Shown: positions 41,297 to 51,569, numbered from the stretch's first letter. The stretch: 64,000 nucleotides of DNA from Ectothiorhodospiraceae bacterium WFHF3C12 (GCA_013519935.1 JACDUA010000003.1:62001-126000), one strand, 5' to 3'. Notes: generated from the letters alone by a model not told the origin. Made by a program: numbers and translations.

Positions 41297-43243
41297 CTAT
41301 TGCCAGGCACGCCCCCCGGCACCCGCGGCTTCAGCGGAGAAGAACCGCTGCACAGTCTGCAAGCTTCGCGTCCGCCGCATGGGCGGCAGGCTGTCGATGA
41401 AAGTGCGCCCGTACGGCTTGGTGACCAGGCGTATGTCGCCCACCATGAGCACGCCACGGTCGCCGGCGTCCCGGATCAGCCGGCCGACGCCCTGGCGCAG
41501 GGCGATGACGGCCTGGGGAACCTGGAAGGTCATGAAGGGGTTCTTGTCCTCCCGGCGCAGGGCGTCGATACGGGCCTGCACCACCGGATCGCCCGGTGAG
41601 GCGAAGGGCAGCCGGTCGATCATGACGCAGGACAGGGCCTCGCCGCGCACGTCAACGCCTTCCCAGAAGCTCTGGGTACCCAGCAGCACGGCGTTGCCCT
41701 GCTCCCGGAAGGCCTCCAGCAAGCGGTTCTGGGACTGGCTGCCCTGGACCAGCAGCGGGAAGTCGACATGCTCCGGCAGCCACTGGGCGGCGTGCTGGAG
41801 CGCTCGGTGGCTGGTGAAGAGCAGGAATGCCCGCCCCTGGCTCGCCTCCAGCACCCGCGTGGCGCATTCGAGAAAACGCGTCTGGAAGTCCGGCGCGTTG
41901 GGCGGCGGCAGCTCCTGGGGCAGGTAGAAGATGGCGTTGTTGGGATAGTCGAAGGGGCTGGCGAGCTGCAGGGTCCGTGGCTCGCCGAGGCCCAGGCGCG
42001 CGGTGTAATGATCGAAGCGGTCATTCACCGACAGCGTGGCGGAGGTAAAGACCCAGGCCGCCTGGTGACGGGCCATCTGCCCGCGGAAGCTGTTGGAGAC
42101 TTCCAGCGGCGTAAGCCGCAGGATGAAGGCCTGGGTATAGGTCTCGAACCATTGCACGTAGTCCGAGGCGGCCGTGTTCAGGAACTCATCGAGGGCCGCG
42201 GAGAACTCGGCGGCGCGGCGGTGGCAGCTCTCCAGCCCCTTGCCCCGCTCGGCCATGGGGGCGAGGCCCTGCTCCAGTGACGTCAGCGTATCGGCGAGGG
42301 TTTCCAGGGCCCGCGTAACACCTTCATCCTCGCAGACCGCGGCCCAGGGCTCGCGCCGGCCCTCCTGGCCCAGGGCGAGCCGGAAGTCCTTCACGGCCTG
42401 GCCGAGGGCTTCCGCCCGCTGGGGGATCTCCGGTACGTCGCCGGCTTCCCGCTGGTATTCCACCAGGGTGTCTCGCACCAGCTCGGTGAGCTGACGGCTG
42501 CCCAGGGACAGGCCGAAGAACTGGGAGGCGACGTCCGGCAACTGGTGGGCCTCGTCGAGGATGTAGACATCCGCTGACGGCAGCACCTCCCCGAAACCAC
42601 CCTCCTTCACCGCCCAGTCGGCCATGAGCAGGTGGTGGTTGATGACCACCACGTCGGCCTCTTGGGCCCGTTTCCGCGCCTCCATGAGGAAGCAGTCGCC
42701 GTAGAGGGGGCACTCGGTACCCAGGCAGTTCTCCGCCGTGGAGGTCACCTGCGGCAGCAGTGACGACTCCGCCAGATTGACGGGCGCCTCGTTGATGTCG
42801 CCGCTGCGGGTGATGCCCGCCCATTCGCGAATGCGTTGCAGCTGGTGGACCTGCTCCCGGGAGACGAAGCGGCCTTCCTCGGCCGTCATCTCCATCCGGT
42901 AGAGGCACAGGTAGTTCGCGCGCCCCTTGAGCAGCGCCGGTCGCAGCGAGCGTTGCAGGGCCCTGGACACCAGCGGCAGGTCCCGGTGATAGAGCTGGTC
43001 CTGGAGGGTCTTGGTTCCAGTGGCGACGATGGTCTTGCGACCCGCGTTCAGTGCCGGGACGAGATACGCGAAGGTCTTGCCGATACCGGTTCCGGCCTCG
43101 GCGACCAGGACCTCGCCGTCGGCGATGACCTCGGCCACGGCCTCGGCCATCTGCTGTTGCTCCGGCCGGGCCTGGAAGCCATCCACCACGTCGGCGAACG
43201 GGCCGTCATCGGCCAGCAGCGCCGTCACGCCGCCCTCCGTCAT
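41297..43243 (-). CDS. ATP-dependent DNA helicase, DinG/YoaA (XPD-like) family
   Basis: The 648-residue superfamily 2 helicase has Walker A EAGTGIGKT at 49-57, DEAH box (ILDEAHQLPDVA), and the terminal GQGVGRLIR-type motif VIALRQGVGRLIRD. Four cysteines (113, 173, 178, 184; the last three in ENCLGTECPLYGDC) form the Fe-S cluster site of XPD/YoaA helicases. It unwinds DNA 5' to 3' in repair. The size and close spacing fit YoaA rather than DinG. Its start overlaps the stop of the TPR lipoprotein gene by four bases. Confidence 0.92.
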   Translation of the reverse strand: MTEGGVTALLADDGPFADVVDGFQARPEQQQMAEAVAEVIADGEVLVAEAGTGIGKTFAYLVPALNAGRKTIVATGTKTLQDQLYHRDLPLVSRALQRSLRPALLKGRANYLCLYRMEMTAEEGRFVSREQVHQLQRIREWAGITRSGDINEAPVNLAESSLLPQVTSTAENCLGTECPLYGDCFLMEARKRAQEADVVVINHHLLMADWAVKEGGFGEVLPSADVYILDEAHQLPDVASQFFGLSLGSRQLTELVRDTLVEYQREAGDVPEIPQRAEALGQAVKDFRLALGQEGRREPWAAVCEDEGVTRALETLADTLTSLEQGLAPMAERGKGLESCHRRAAEFSAALDEFLNTAASDYVQWFETYTQAFILRLTPLEVSNSFRGQMARHQAAWVFTSATLSVNDRFDHYTARLGLGEPRTLQLASPFDYPNNAIFYLPQELPPPNAPDFQTRFLECATRVLEASQGRAFLLFTSHRALQHAAQWLPEHVDFPLLVQGSQSQNRLLEAFREQGNAVLLGTQSFWEGVDVRGEALSCVMIDRLPFASPGDPVVQARIDALRREDKNPFMTFQVPQAVIALRQGVGRLIRDAGDRGVLMVGDIRLVTKPYGRTFIDSLPPMRRTRSLQTVQRFFSAEAAGAGGRAWQ

Positions 43244-43737
43244 CGGCCCGCCGCCCGCTCGGCGAAGCGTTTCGCCTCCGCCTCGGCCTCCCGGGCGCCG
43301 GCCTCGTCACCCATGGCCCGGCGGGCCTCCGCCACCAGCAACCAGTTCTGGCGCTTCAGACCGGCGTCGGCGGTCAGGGAGTTCGACTTCAGCGCGAGAC
43401 TCTCCGCCTGGGCATAGCGCTCCTGGCGGTACCGCACAACAGCCAGGTTCTGCCAGAGGGCCGCGTTGCGGGGCGCTATACGAATGGCACGCTCCAGTCT
43501 GACGGCGGCCTGCTCGTGGTCGCCGGCACTGCTCGCCGCGTTGGCGTCGCTGACCAGGGCCACCACCACTTCCGGCACCTGCGCCTCGCCGCCCTTCAGC
43601 GGCCGCTGGGGGTCACTGGTCAGGTCACCCTGCTCGGACGGCGGTGGCTCCCGGTCGCGAGGCGCCACGGAACAGCCGGCGACGAGTCCCATGAGCATCA
43701 CCCAGATAATCAGTCGTGCCAGACGCCTGGTATTCAT
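43240..43737 (-). CDS. Tetratricopeptide-repeat lipoprotein
   Basis: The 165-residue protein has a lipoprotein signal ending in lipobox LVAGC (Cys22), a proline-rich linker and two or three TPR helices (AVRLERAIRIAPRNAALWQNLAVVRYRQERYAQAE). It overlaps the PBP1B gene by four bases upstream and the helicase by four bases downstream. Its position beside mrcB suggests an envelope role, for example as a partner of PBP1B similar to LpoB or CpoB. That is inference from location only. Confidence 0.82.
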   Translation of the reverse strand: MNTRRLARLIIWVMLMGLVAGCSVAPRDREPPPSEQGDLTSDPQRPLKGGEAQVPEVVVALVSDANAASSAGDHEQAAVRLERAIRIAPRNAALWQNLAVVRYRQERYAQAESLALKSNSLTADAGLKRQNWLLVAEARRAMGDEAGAREAEAEAKRFAERAAGR

Positions 43738-46073
43738 TCAAACAACCCTTTCACCCAGTCGGCGGCCCGGTCCAGCGCGCCCCGGCGTTTGGCACAGGGT
43801 GCCGTATCCGCGGGCTGATGCCCGCGCACGTAGGGCAGCTCGACCGCGCCCTCGCAGCCGGCCACCGCCAGTTGTCCCGTGTTGGATTGCACCCAGATGC
43901 GCTCGATGTCCTCCGGGGGCACGGGTTCCAGCGGCTTGAGATCCAGCGCGCCGAACGCCTCGCCCCAGATCTGCATGGCGCCCGACGAGCCCGTCAGGCC
44001 GGTACGTCCGTTCTTGTCACGCCCCACCCAGACCACGCCCAGGCGATTGCCCGTGAAACCGGCGAACCAGCTGTCCCGTGTATCGTCCGTGGTGCCGGTC
44101 TTGCCGGCCGCCTGCACATGATCGGGTATCCACCGGGCGAGGCCCTGGGCCGTGCCCTCGCTGACGACGCGCTGCATGGCGGTGGTCAGCAGGTAGACGC
44201 TCTCCGGACTGAACGCCCGCTCCACGGCCAGCTCGTAGCGGTTCAACGGCTCGCCCTCGGCCGTGGTCACACCGCGCACGGCCCGCAGCGGCACGCGGAA
44301 ACCGCCCGAGGCGATGGTCTCGTATATCCGTGCCACCTGCAGCGGCGACTGCGGCAGAGCGCCCAGGAGCATGGAGGGATAGACGCGGCGCGGCGGCTCC
44401 CCGCCCAGCTCGACGAGCGTCTCCGTCACCGCCGGCAACCCCAGATCCAGGCCCAGCCGGACCGCCGGCACATTGTAGGACTTCGCCAGCGCCTCCCACA
44501 GCGGCACCTGGCCGTGGAACGCGTCGTCGTAGTTCCGGGGCGACCAACGATTGCCGGAACGGTCTTCCAGCGTCACGGGCTTGTCCTCGAGCACCGTGCC
44601 GAGCCCATAGGTATCCGGCCGCGACAGCGCCGTGAGGTAGATGGCTGGCTTGATCAGCGAGCCGATGGGCCGATGCGCGTCCAGGGCCCGGTTGAAGCCG
44701 TCGTAACGCGGGTCGCGGCCGCCCACCACGGCGCCCACCTCGCCGTCGTCCACGTTGACCATGACCGCGGCGCCCTCGATACCCTCGTCCCAGCGCTCCA
44801 GGTGGCGGCTCAGGGCGCGTTCGGTGGCTTGCTGCACGTGGGGCGCGAACGTCGTGAAGATCCGCAGGCCTTCAGTGGACAGATCCTCGTACCGGTAGTC
44901 CCGCCGCAGGTGGCGCTTGACCAGGTCCATGAACGCGGGATAGTTGGTCACCGCCGTGCGGCCGCGCGGCACCACCCCCAGGCCGCTGCTGCGGGCGCGC
45001 CAGGCGGCATCCTCGTCGATGACGCCGGTCTCGACCATCTCCGAGAGCACCAGGTCACGCCGGTCCTTCGCGCGCCCGGGATTGGAGCGCGGATTGTAAT
45101 ACGACGGTCCCTTGACCATGCCAATGAGCAGCGCCTGTTCGGCCAGGTCGAGCTGCTGCAGCGGCTTGGCGAAGTAGAAGCGGCTGGCCAGCCCGAAGCC
45201 GTGGATGGCCCGGCTGCCGTCCTGGGCCAGGTAGACCTCGTTGAGGTAGGCCTCGAGGATCTCTTCCTTGTCGTAATGCAGCTCCAGCAGCACGGCCATG
45301 ACGGCCTCGTTGGCCTTGCGCCAGAGCGTGCGGTCCTGGGTCAGGAAGAAGTTCTTCACCAGCTGCTGGGTGAGCGTGCTGCCGCCCTGCACGACACGGC
45401 CGGCGCGGATGTTGGCCACCAGGGCCCGGGCAATGCCGGTAAAGGACAGGCCGTAATGGTCGAAGAAGTGGTGATCCTCGACGGCGATCAGCCCGGCCAC
45501 CAGCGTGGGCGGTACCTCGCCAAGCTGCACCAGGACCCGGTCCTCCCGTTTCGCCGGGTAGATGCTCCCGATCCGTGCCGGATCCAGCCGCACCAGCGCC
45601 GGGTCCTGGGCGGCGCCGGGCTGCGAGAGCGCGCTGACCTCACCGCCGCCGACGTTCAGGCGGATACGGCGGGCGGGCTCGCTGCCGTCCCAGAACTCGA
45701 AGGCCCTGGAATGGAGCGTGAACGTATCGCCGCGGCGATCATAGCTGCCGGGCGTCGACGCGCCGGCCTGCCGGGCATAGTCGAGGGCCTCGATCTCCCG
45801 CTCCAGGTTGTCCGCGGAGAGCTGCAGGCCGTTGTAGAGCTCCAGCGGGCGGGCGTAGACACGCGCCGGAATGGCCCAACGCTTGCCCTCGAACTCGCTG
45901 GTGATGCGGAAATCGAGATAGGCCGTGTACGCGGCAAGGACGACGAGCCCGGACAGGGCAAGGCGCACCGACCAGCGCCAGAAGCCAGGGAGTCGCCGCC
46001 CCTTGGCGGACCGCCGGGTCGGGGACCCCCGGCTGCCCTTCTTGGTCGAGCGGCGTTTGGTGCTCTTCGCCAT
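43734..46073 (-). CDS. mrcB: Penicillin-binding protein 1B (bifunctional peptidoglycan synthase)
   Basis: The 779-residue protein has a very basic N-terminus (KSTKRRSTKKGSRGSPTRR), a single membrane anchor (LALSGLVVLAAYTAYLDF), a UB2H-like region, a GT51 glycosyltransferase (IAVEDHHFFDHYG with catalytic Glu; GGSTLTQQLVKNFFL) and a transpeptidase with SxxK (GSLIK, around residue 470), SYN-type KSYNVPA and KTGTT motifs. It polymerises and crosslinks peptidoglycan. Length and order match E. coli PBP1B. It heads the mrcB, TPR lipoprotein, helicase operon, possibly with dsbB upstream. Confidence 0.95.
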   Translation of the reverse strand: MAKSTKRRSTKKGSRGSPTRRSAKGRRLPGFWRWSVRLALSGLVVLAAYTAYLDFRITSEFEGKRWAIPARVYARPLELYNGLQLSADNLEREIEALDYARQAGASTPGSYDRRGDTFTLHSRAFEFWDGSEPARRIRLNVGGGEVSALSQPGAAQDPALVRLDPARIGSIYPAKREDRVLVQLGEVPPTLVAGLIAVEDHHFFDHYGLSFTGIARALVANIRAGRVVQGGSTLTQQLVKNFFLTQDRTLWRKANEAVMAVLLELHYDKEEILEAYLNEVYLAQDGSRAIHGFGLASRFYFAKPLQQLDLAEQALLIGMVKGPSYYNPRSNPGRAKDRRDLVLSEMVETGVIDEDAAWRARSSGLGVVPRGRTAVTNYPAFMDLVKRHLRRDYRYEDLSTEGLRIFTTFAPHVQQATERALSRHLERWDEGIEGAAVMVNVDDGEVGAVVGGRDPRYDGFNRALDAHRPIGSLIKPAIYLTALSRPDTYGLGTVLEDKPVTLEDRSGNRWSPRNYDDAFHGQVPLWEALAKSYNVPAVRLGLDLGLPAVTETLVELGGEPPRRVYPSMLLGALPQSPLQVARIYETIASGGFRVPLRAVRGVTTAEGEPLNRYELAVERAFSPESVYLLTTAMQRVVSEGTAQGLARWIPDHVQAAGKTGTTDDTRDSWFAGFTGNRLGVVWVGRDKNGRTGLTGSSGAMQIWGEAFGALDLKPLEPVPPEDIERIWVQSNTGQLAVAGCEGAVELPYVRGHQPADTAPCAKRRGALDRAADWVKGLFE

Positions 46074-46102
46074 GAGACTCCGAGGTCAGCGGCAGGCCGC
46101 GT

Positions 46103-46615
46103 TCAGCCGCGGCGGCCGGAACCGCCCAGGAAATTGGTCACGACGCCGAGACCGCCGATGCCCAGGTAGCCCATCAGCGTCCAGCCGGGGATGGTCAGGC
46201 CCCAGACCTTCTGCACCTCGGCGCATTCCCCGGAACCGGCGAGCACCGTGCCTATGGTCTCCAGCAGCGGGAAGGTGTCCAGCATGTAGTCCAGTCCGGG
46301 GCCACAGGCCGGCACCTGGTCCGGCGGCAGGCTCTGCAGGTAGAGATGGCGCACTGCCAGGGCCACGCCCGCGCCGGCCGCGACGAGTATCAGCCCGCCA
46401 TAGGACTTTGCCCCCCAGCCCCTCGGGTGGTGTGCCGCGGCGACCAGCAACACGACGCCCAGGCCCAGAAAGGCCAGGCGCTGGAAGACACAGAGCGGGC
46501 AGGGCTCGAGTCCCTCTACGTACTCCAGATAGTAGGCCCATGCGAGCAGCAGCGCGCAGACGATAAACAGGCCGAAGTTGATGGGCCTGCGCCATTCCCT
46601 GAGCATTGCGATCAT
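46103..46615 (-). CDS. dsbB: Disulfide bond formation protein DsbB
   Basis: The 170-residue inner-membrane protein has four helices and the two periplasmic cysteine pairs of DsbB: Cys39-Cys42 (EPCPLC) and Cys104-Cys131 (ACGPGLDYM to GECA). It reoxidises DsbA and passes electrons to quinone. The start may be at 46615 or 46606. The gene lies 29 bp before mrcB on the same strand. Confidence 0.93.
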   Translation of the reverse strand: MIAMLREWRRPINFGLFIVCALLLAWAYYLEYVEGLEPCPLCVFQRLAFLGLGVVLLVAAAHHPRGWGAKSYGGLILVAAGAGVALAVRHLYLQSLPPDQVPACGPGLDYMLDTFPLLETIGTVLAGSGECAEVQKVWGLTIPGWTLMGYLGIGGLGVVTNFLGGSGRRG

Positions 46616-46720
46616 GTAGTTATATGACGGTCACGAGGGGTTTGAGTTCCGGGCCGATGGTAGCAGAAATCGGGGCTGGAAGGCCGTCGCCGGCGGACGA
46701 CAATCCGAACACTGGATGGC

Positions 46721-46736
46721 GAGCCCATCCGGGCTC
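46721..46736 (-). terminator. Small hairpin after the mshQ-like gene
   Basis: GAGCCC-GGAT-GGGCTC (read on the minus strand) forms a 6-bp stem just after the stop codon of the large adhesin-like gene. There is no T-run. It may only mark the mRNA end weakly. Confidence 0.3.
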
Positions 46737-46742
46737 CGACGA

Positions 46743-49700
46743 TCAATAGAGCTCGCGCTGGTAGATTACGTTCCTGGAACCCCGGTAGATGCCGAAGTTC
46801 GCACGTCCGCGGGGATCTTCGAGACCCACGGCCGCCGCGTCCCAGTCATACCGCAGGTACGGGGGTACCGAGAGAACCGCGTCGACGCCACCGGACTGCC
46901 CCGGCCCATTGCCGGCGCCACTGCTGCCGCCGATGACGAGCGGGTTGGCGGGGTCGGCGACACCGCCGGTCAACGTGCCGTTACCATAAGCGGCGACGTC
47001 GCCACTCGACAGGTCCCCCTCGAAGTTCTCGAAGGTGACGCTGGCGGCGTCATAGGTGGTGCAGGCATCGGCCCCGTTCACGATATAGCCGTCGCCGTCG
47101 AAGTACTCCGCGGCCACGGGCATCTCCAGCGGCAGCATTTCCGAACCATAGGCGTTGGTCAGCGTCAGCCGGCCATAGCGGATTTCCGTGGCACTGCCGT
47201 CCACGGGCATGGGGGTGGGCGTATCGGCGGCACTGACACCATCCCCATCGCCGTAGCTGTTCACGTCAATGTCGATGGCCGGGGCGAAAGGGGCGATCTC
47301 GGCGCCGGGCTGCGTCTTGTCGTAGACGAAACTGTCCCCGTCCAGGGCGATATCCGTGGTGCCGTCGCCATTGTCGGTGACATCCAGCGTACCCGGCGTC
47401 CGGTCCCACGTGAGGCCGCTGTTGCCATCCGTCCCGGTGGTGTCGATATCCGCGCTCAAGCCACCGCCGGTGAGCTTGTTGAAAGCACCCGTGTAGTTGC
47501 TGGTGACCGCCAGGCTCGCGCCGGTGGCGGGCCTGGCGGTGGCGGTGAAGGACGGGCTGATGACATAGCCGAAAGCCTGGCCCGTGTAGCTGAAGTCGGT
47601 GCCACCGGCCGTGCAGGCCGGGGCGAGCTCCCCGGTCGAGGGGCTGCTGACGGTGGTCGTGAACCGGTCGGGCACGAACCGGCCCACGTAGCCCGAGCGG
47701 CCGGCAATAAGCGAGGTCTCGCCACTGCCGAGACCCAGGTACTGGCCATCCTCGATAGCCGAGCGCAGCTCGATGATGCCGACCTCATCGAAGCGGGTCC
47801 CCGAATTGGCGCCCTCGCCACCCGAGAAACCGGCGATGACATCGCCGGCCGCGAGGCCCGGATTGTTGCCGCCCGACGGCAGCTGGAGCGAGGCCGAGAG
47901 ACCCGCGGATTCGCCGCCGCCGTCCTCGTTGCCGAAATTCGGCGCCACGGCGTTGCCGCTCAGGTCCGCGTTGTTGGTGGGATCGTCGTCGTCGTGGCCG
48001 TCGGCAACGCCGTCGGCATCCGCGTCATCCGCCGACGCCCAGAGCACTGCCGCCACGCGGCTGGTGAAGGGGACGCCCGCCGTCGTGAAAATCCCACCGG
48101 ATGCATTCACGGCGCCGGGGTTGCCGTCCGCGCTGACGCGAAGCGCGAAAGGCCGCACGACGAACGCGTTGCTCGGTCCGGCCATGACCTGGCCGTTGGG
48201 CTCGAGGGTCTTCCGGGGGAGCAGGCGGATCAGCCCCACGTCGTCGTAACGGAAACTGACGGGCGCCGTCGTGTCCGCGGCATCACCGAAGTCCAGCGAC
48301 ACCGCCTCGGTCTGTGAAACCGCGTTGCCGGCGACGCTGGATATGGCCGTACCGTTGAGAATCAGATCGGAGCCGGCACAGGTATCGGGATCGCGGCACT
48401 CGAACCGGAAGTCCACGTCGGTGGCGCCCTGGAAGGCGGCCTCGCAGGCCCCGGTCTGGTCGTTGGTGCGAATCGCCTCCAGCTCGATGCTCTGCGCACC
48501 CGGCGCGACATCCGACGCCTTGCCGCCGATCTGGGTGCCGATGTTGCCCGGCGTACCCCCGACCAGAAACTGGAACCCGACCTCGGCGAAGCTCAAAAGA
48601 CCCTCGCTGTCGTCGTCACCGATACTGTTGTCGCTCTGCAGGACGACATCGATGTCGACGTCCTCGATGTGGGTATTGCGAAGACCCAGCACCGCCTCGC
48701 CGTTGTCGGCGTCGGCGAACGTGTAACTGGCCTGGCCGTCATCATCCCCCGGGTTCTCGCTCAGGGTGCCGAAGGCATCGGCCGATGGATCGATGATGGA
48801 CCAGACGCCGTTGCCGGTACTCGTCGACAGGTTCACCGTGCCCGTGAAGTCCCGCACGCGGTTACCCGCATCGTCGACGATGCGCAATGTCACCGGCTCG
48901 GCCTGACAGGTGACGGCGGCGTTGTCGTGCGCGATTTCCACGGCCAACGCTGTCTCGCCGAATCCCCGCGATGCGCAAACCTCGAGCTCGTCGATCTCAT
49001 GGAAATTGGCCGAGCCGCCCGTAGCGCCGGTGAAGGTCAGGAAGACTTCCGCCGGCGCGGCGCTGTTCTGGTCGTCCGCTACGTCCTCGGAAATGAGAGT
49101 GACGAAGCTGCTTCCGGTCCCGGTCGTATCCCGCTGCACCTCCACCAGCGCCTCGCCGGGCGTGCGCGTGTCGACGACGAAGCGGTAGAGGTGACCCGGC
49201 GCGCGGCTATCCGAGTTGGGGGCCGAAACCGGCGGGCTGAGCGAGCCGGTGCCGGCGATATACTCATAACCGCTCCCGCCGGAGCCATCGCCGCGGACCG
49301 CGACGGAGTTGAGCGTTCGCCCCGGACCGCCCTCGCGACCCTCAGTGGGGTTCGAGAAGTTGCCGTACTCATCCAGCGCGATACCCAGCCAACCACCGGC
49401 GAAACCGTCCACGCCGCCATTGCGCTGGGCGTAGCCGAGGGAGCCTCCGTACCCGCCCGGATCCGGTGTGACCGCCGCGTCGGAGAACGTCACCGCGATG
49501 CCGTCGGCGTCGCCGTTGCCCGTGCCGTAGGCATAGTGGCGCAGCGTCACTTCAACGCGGTTGTCGTCCCAGGGGATCGAGTCCAGCAGCGTGGCCCGCG
49601 TGGCCACGTTGCCGGACTGGTCGGTGAGGCGGAGCGCACCGTTTACCACCCTTGGATCGCCGAAACCGCCGCTCTCGTTACTGACGGCCCAGTCGGCACC

Positions 49701-51569
49701 GAGAGTCGAAGAGAAGTCCCGATTCTCGCAGACAAGGCTCACCGCGCAGGGATGCGTGGCAGCCTGATCGGCCTGGACCTGGGCCTGATCGATGACGCGA
49801 TCGTAGATGCGCACTTCATCGAGCTCCCCCTCGAAGTGGATCGCGCCGCCGCCGGTGTCCTCAATGCGGCCGATGCTGGAATAGGCGTTGCCGATGATCC
49901 CGGCGCCGGTCGTGCCGCTGGCATCGAGGCTGCCGTCGATATAGACCTCGTACTCCCCGGTGGAGGCGTTGCGGCTGAGGCCGATGTGGTGCCAGGCCCC
50001 GTCGTTGATGGCCGTATCGGAGCGGGCGTCGTCGTCGTTGCCGACGGCCACGCCGATGCGGCCGTTGGTATCGATCCAGCCCCAGAATATGTCGTCAACG
50101 CCGCCCCTCTCCTCCACCCCGGCAATTCCTGGCGAGAGATAGGTTTCGCTGCCGCCCGCCAGGCTCGGGGACACCTTCACCCAGAATGTCATGGACGCCG
50201 AGCCATTGAGCACGCTGGACAGGTTCGGCACCCCGATATAGTCGTCGCTCCCATCGAACACGCCGTAGCGGCAGGTACCGTCGGCGCCGGCAATCGCCGG
50301 ATCGGCGCCGCTGGTGTTCGTCCCGCCGGAGGCCGTGCCGTCCCAACCGTTGCCGGTCTGGTCGATGACCTCTCCGGCCGAACCGTTCCAGGCTGTGGCA
50401 TCCATGCGGTAGTACGCGCGGAGACCGCCGGCCGCGCTGGCACCGGTATCCCGGACATTCACGTCGTCGATGTGCCAGTAGTCCGCGCCCGCGCCACTGC
50501 CGTCCAGCTGCCGGAAGCGCAGACGGAAGGCCGGATGGAGGGCAGCGCCCGAGAGCGTGTAGCTGCGGCCGAAGGTTTCGCCATCCGCCCCATTCCCGGG
50601 AAACTCCTCGAGCAGCGACCATTGTTCATTCGCGTCGAGATACTCCAGCCGCAGGTCCTCGCCGCCCTCGGGGGCATTGCTGCCGGGCGCTCCGTCATCC
50701 CCTCGCTTGACCCAGGCGTCGACCGTGACCTCCGTCGTGGCCGAGGTATCGACGTAGTCGCTAACGGCGACGGCGGTGTTATTGCCCAGATACAGCGACT
50801 GGTTGCCGGAATTCGCGTTGGCCGGGTTGGTTCCCAACCCGGCGTCGCCAGAGCTTCCGCCGGGCCCCTGGTCGCCGTGCGCGAACAGTGTCCAGTTACC
50901 CAGCCCGGCCTCGAAGTCGTCTGAAAAATCCAGTGCCTGCCCGGAGTTGGGTACAGTCTCCGTAACGACTACATCGTCGACATGCCAGTAATCGTAGCCA
51001 TCACCACTGCCGCCGGTCAGGCGGAATCTCAACCGAAAAGACGATCCGAGCTGGGCGTTATCGAGATCGAACTGCCGCTGAAAGATCTCTCCGGAGGCCG
51101 TGCCATCGGCGTCAAAGCTCGTCCCGCCCGGAAACGTTTCCAGTGTCTCCCAGGCGCCGCCTCTCGTCTGGTATTCCAGTACCAGATCTTCTTCGTACTC
51201 CGGGCGCTCGCTGTCGTTGTTGCCATTGGCGCGACCGCTCCCGAAACCTCTGCGAACCCAGACACCGAGCGCGGCACCCGGCACATCCGCTGATATCGGG
51301 TCGCTGGTTACTTCAACGGTGTCGTGCCGAAGGTACAGGCTTCTGCCCCCAGAAGCCGATGTCGCGTTGCTCCGCCCCGCCTCGCCGGCGCCGCTGACGG
51401 TCCAGTTGGGTAATGCTGAGGGTCGGCCGCCTTCGAAGTCATCATCGAATAGCACATCACCCGGCGCCGCGCAGATGGTTCCGGGCGCCAGGAGAACGAA
51501 CGCTCCCAGCAACCACCGCGGCAACACCGCCGCGCCGGCATATCGGTCTGCACTGTGAAACGGTGGCAT
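46743..51569 (-). CDS. Giant MshQ-like exported protein with repeated MAM-like, LamG and lectin-like domains
   Basis: The 1608-residue protein has a signal peptide (LLGAFVLLAPGTICAAPG). Two MAM-like jelly-roll domains follow (each starting near DDDFEGG or SDDFEAG and ending YWHVDDVVV or YWHIDDVNV), then a LamG domain (GLRAYYRMDATAWNG onward), an L-type-lectin-like domain (CENRDFSSTLGADWAVSN onward) and a long C-terminal MshQ/DUF6701 region ending GRANFGIYRGSRNVIYQREL. MshQ proteins belong to MSHA type IV pilus loci and may act at the pilus tip, but no pilin or assembly genes are near. It is probably a secreted adhesin. The ATG at 51569 precedes the signal. Confidence 0.8.
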   Translation of the reverse strand: MPPFHSADRYAGAAVLPRWLLGAFVLLAPGTICAAPGDVLFDDDFEGGRPSALPNWTVSGAGEAGRSNATSASGGRSLYLRHDTVEVTSDPISADVPGAALGVWVRRGFGSGRANGNNDSERPEYEEDLVLEYQTRGGAWETLETFPGGTSFDADGTASGEIFQRQFDLDNAQLGSSFRLRFRLTGGSGDGYDYWHVDDVVVTETVPNSGQALDFSDDFEAGLGNWTLFAHGDQGPGGSSGDAGLGTNPANANSGNQSLYLGNNTAVAVSDYVDTSATTEVTVDAWVKRGDDGAPGSNAPEGGEDLRLEYLDANEQWSLLEEFPGNGADGETFGRSYTLSGAALHPAFRLRFRQLDGSGAGADYWHIDDVNVRDTGASAAGGLRAYYRMDATAWNGSAGEVIDQTGNGWDGTASGGTNTSGADPAIAGADGTCRYGVFDGSDDYIGVPNLSSVLNGSASMTFWVKVSPSLAGGSETYLSPGIAGVEERGGVDDIFWGWIDTNGRIGVAVGNDDDARSDTAINDGAWHHIGLSRNASTGEYEVYIDGSLDASGTTGAGIIGNAYSSIGRIEDTGGGAIHFEGELDEVRIYDRVIDQAQVQADQAATHPCAVSLVCENRDFSSTLGADWAVSNESGGFGDPRVVNGALRLTDQSGNVATRATLLDSIPWDDNRVEVTLRHYAYGTGNGDADGIAVTFSDAAVTPDPGGYGGSLGYAQRNGGVDGFAGGWLGIALDEYGNFSNPTEGREGGPGRTLNSVAVRGDGSGGSGYEYIAGTGSLSPPVSAPNSDSRAPGHLYRFVVDTRTPGEALVEVQRDTTGTGSSFVTLISEDVADDQNSAAPAEVFLTFTGATGGSANFHEIDELEVCASRGFGETALAVEIAHDNAAVTCQAEPVTLRIVDDAGNRVRDFTGTVNLSTSTGNGVWSIIDPSADAFGTLSENPGDDDGQASYTFADADNGEAVLGLRNTHIEDVDIDVVLQSDNSIGDDDSEGLLSFAEVGFQFLVGGTPGNIGTQIGGKASDVAPGAQSIELEAIRTNDQTGACEAAFQGATDVDFRFECRDPDTCAGSDLILNGTAISSVAGNAVSQTEAVSLDFGDAADTTAPVSFRYDDVGLIRLLPRKTLEPNGQVMAGPSNAFVVRPFALRVSADGNPGAVNASGGIFTTAGVPFTSRVAAVLWASADDADADGVADGHDDDDPTNNADLSGNAVAPNFGNEDGGGESAGLSASLQLPSGGNNPGLAAGDVIAGFSGGEGANSGTRFDEVGIIELRSAIEDGQYLGLGSGETSLIAGRSGYVGRFVPDRFTTTVSSPSTGELAPACTAGGTDFSYTGQAFGYVISPSFTATARPATGASLAVTSNYTGAFNKLTGGGLSADIDTTGTDGNSGLTWDRTPGTLDVTDNGDGTTDIALDGDSFVYDKTQPGAEIAPFAPAIDIDVNSYGDGDGVSAADTPTPMPVDGSATEIRYGRLTLTNAYGSEMLPLEMPVAAEYFDGDGYIVNGADACTTYDAASVTFENFEGDLSSGDVAAYGNGTLTGGVADPANPLVIGGSSGAGNGPGQSGGVDAVLSVPPYLRYDWDAAAVGLEDPRGRANFGIYRGSRNVIYQRELY

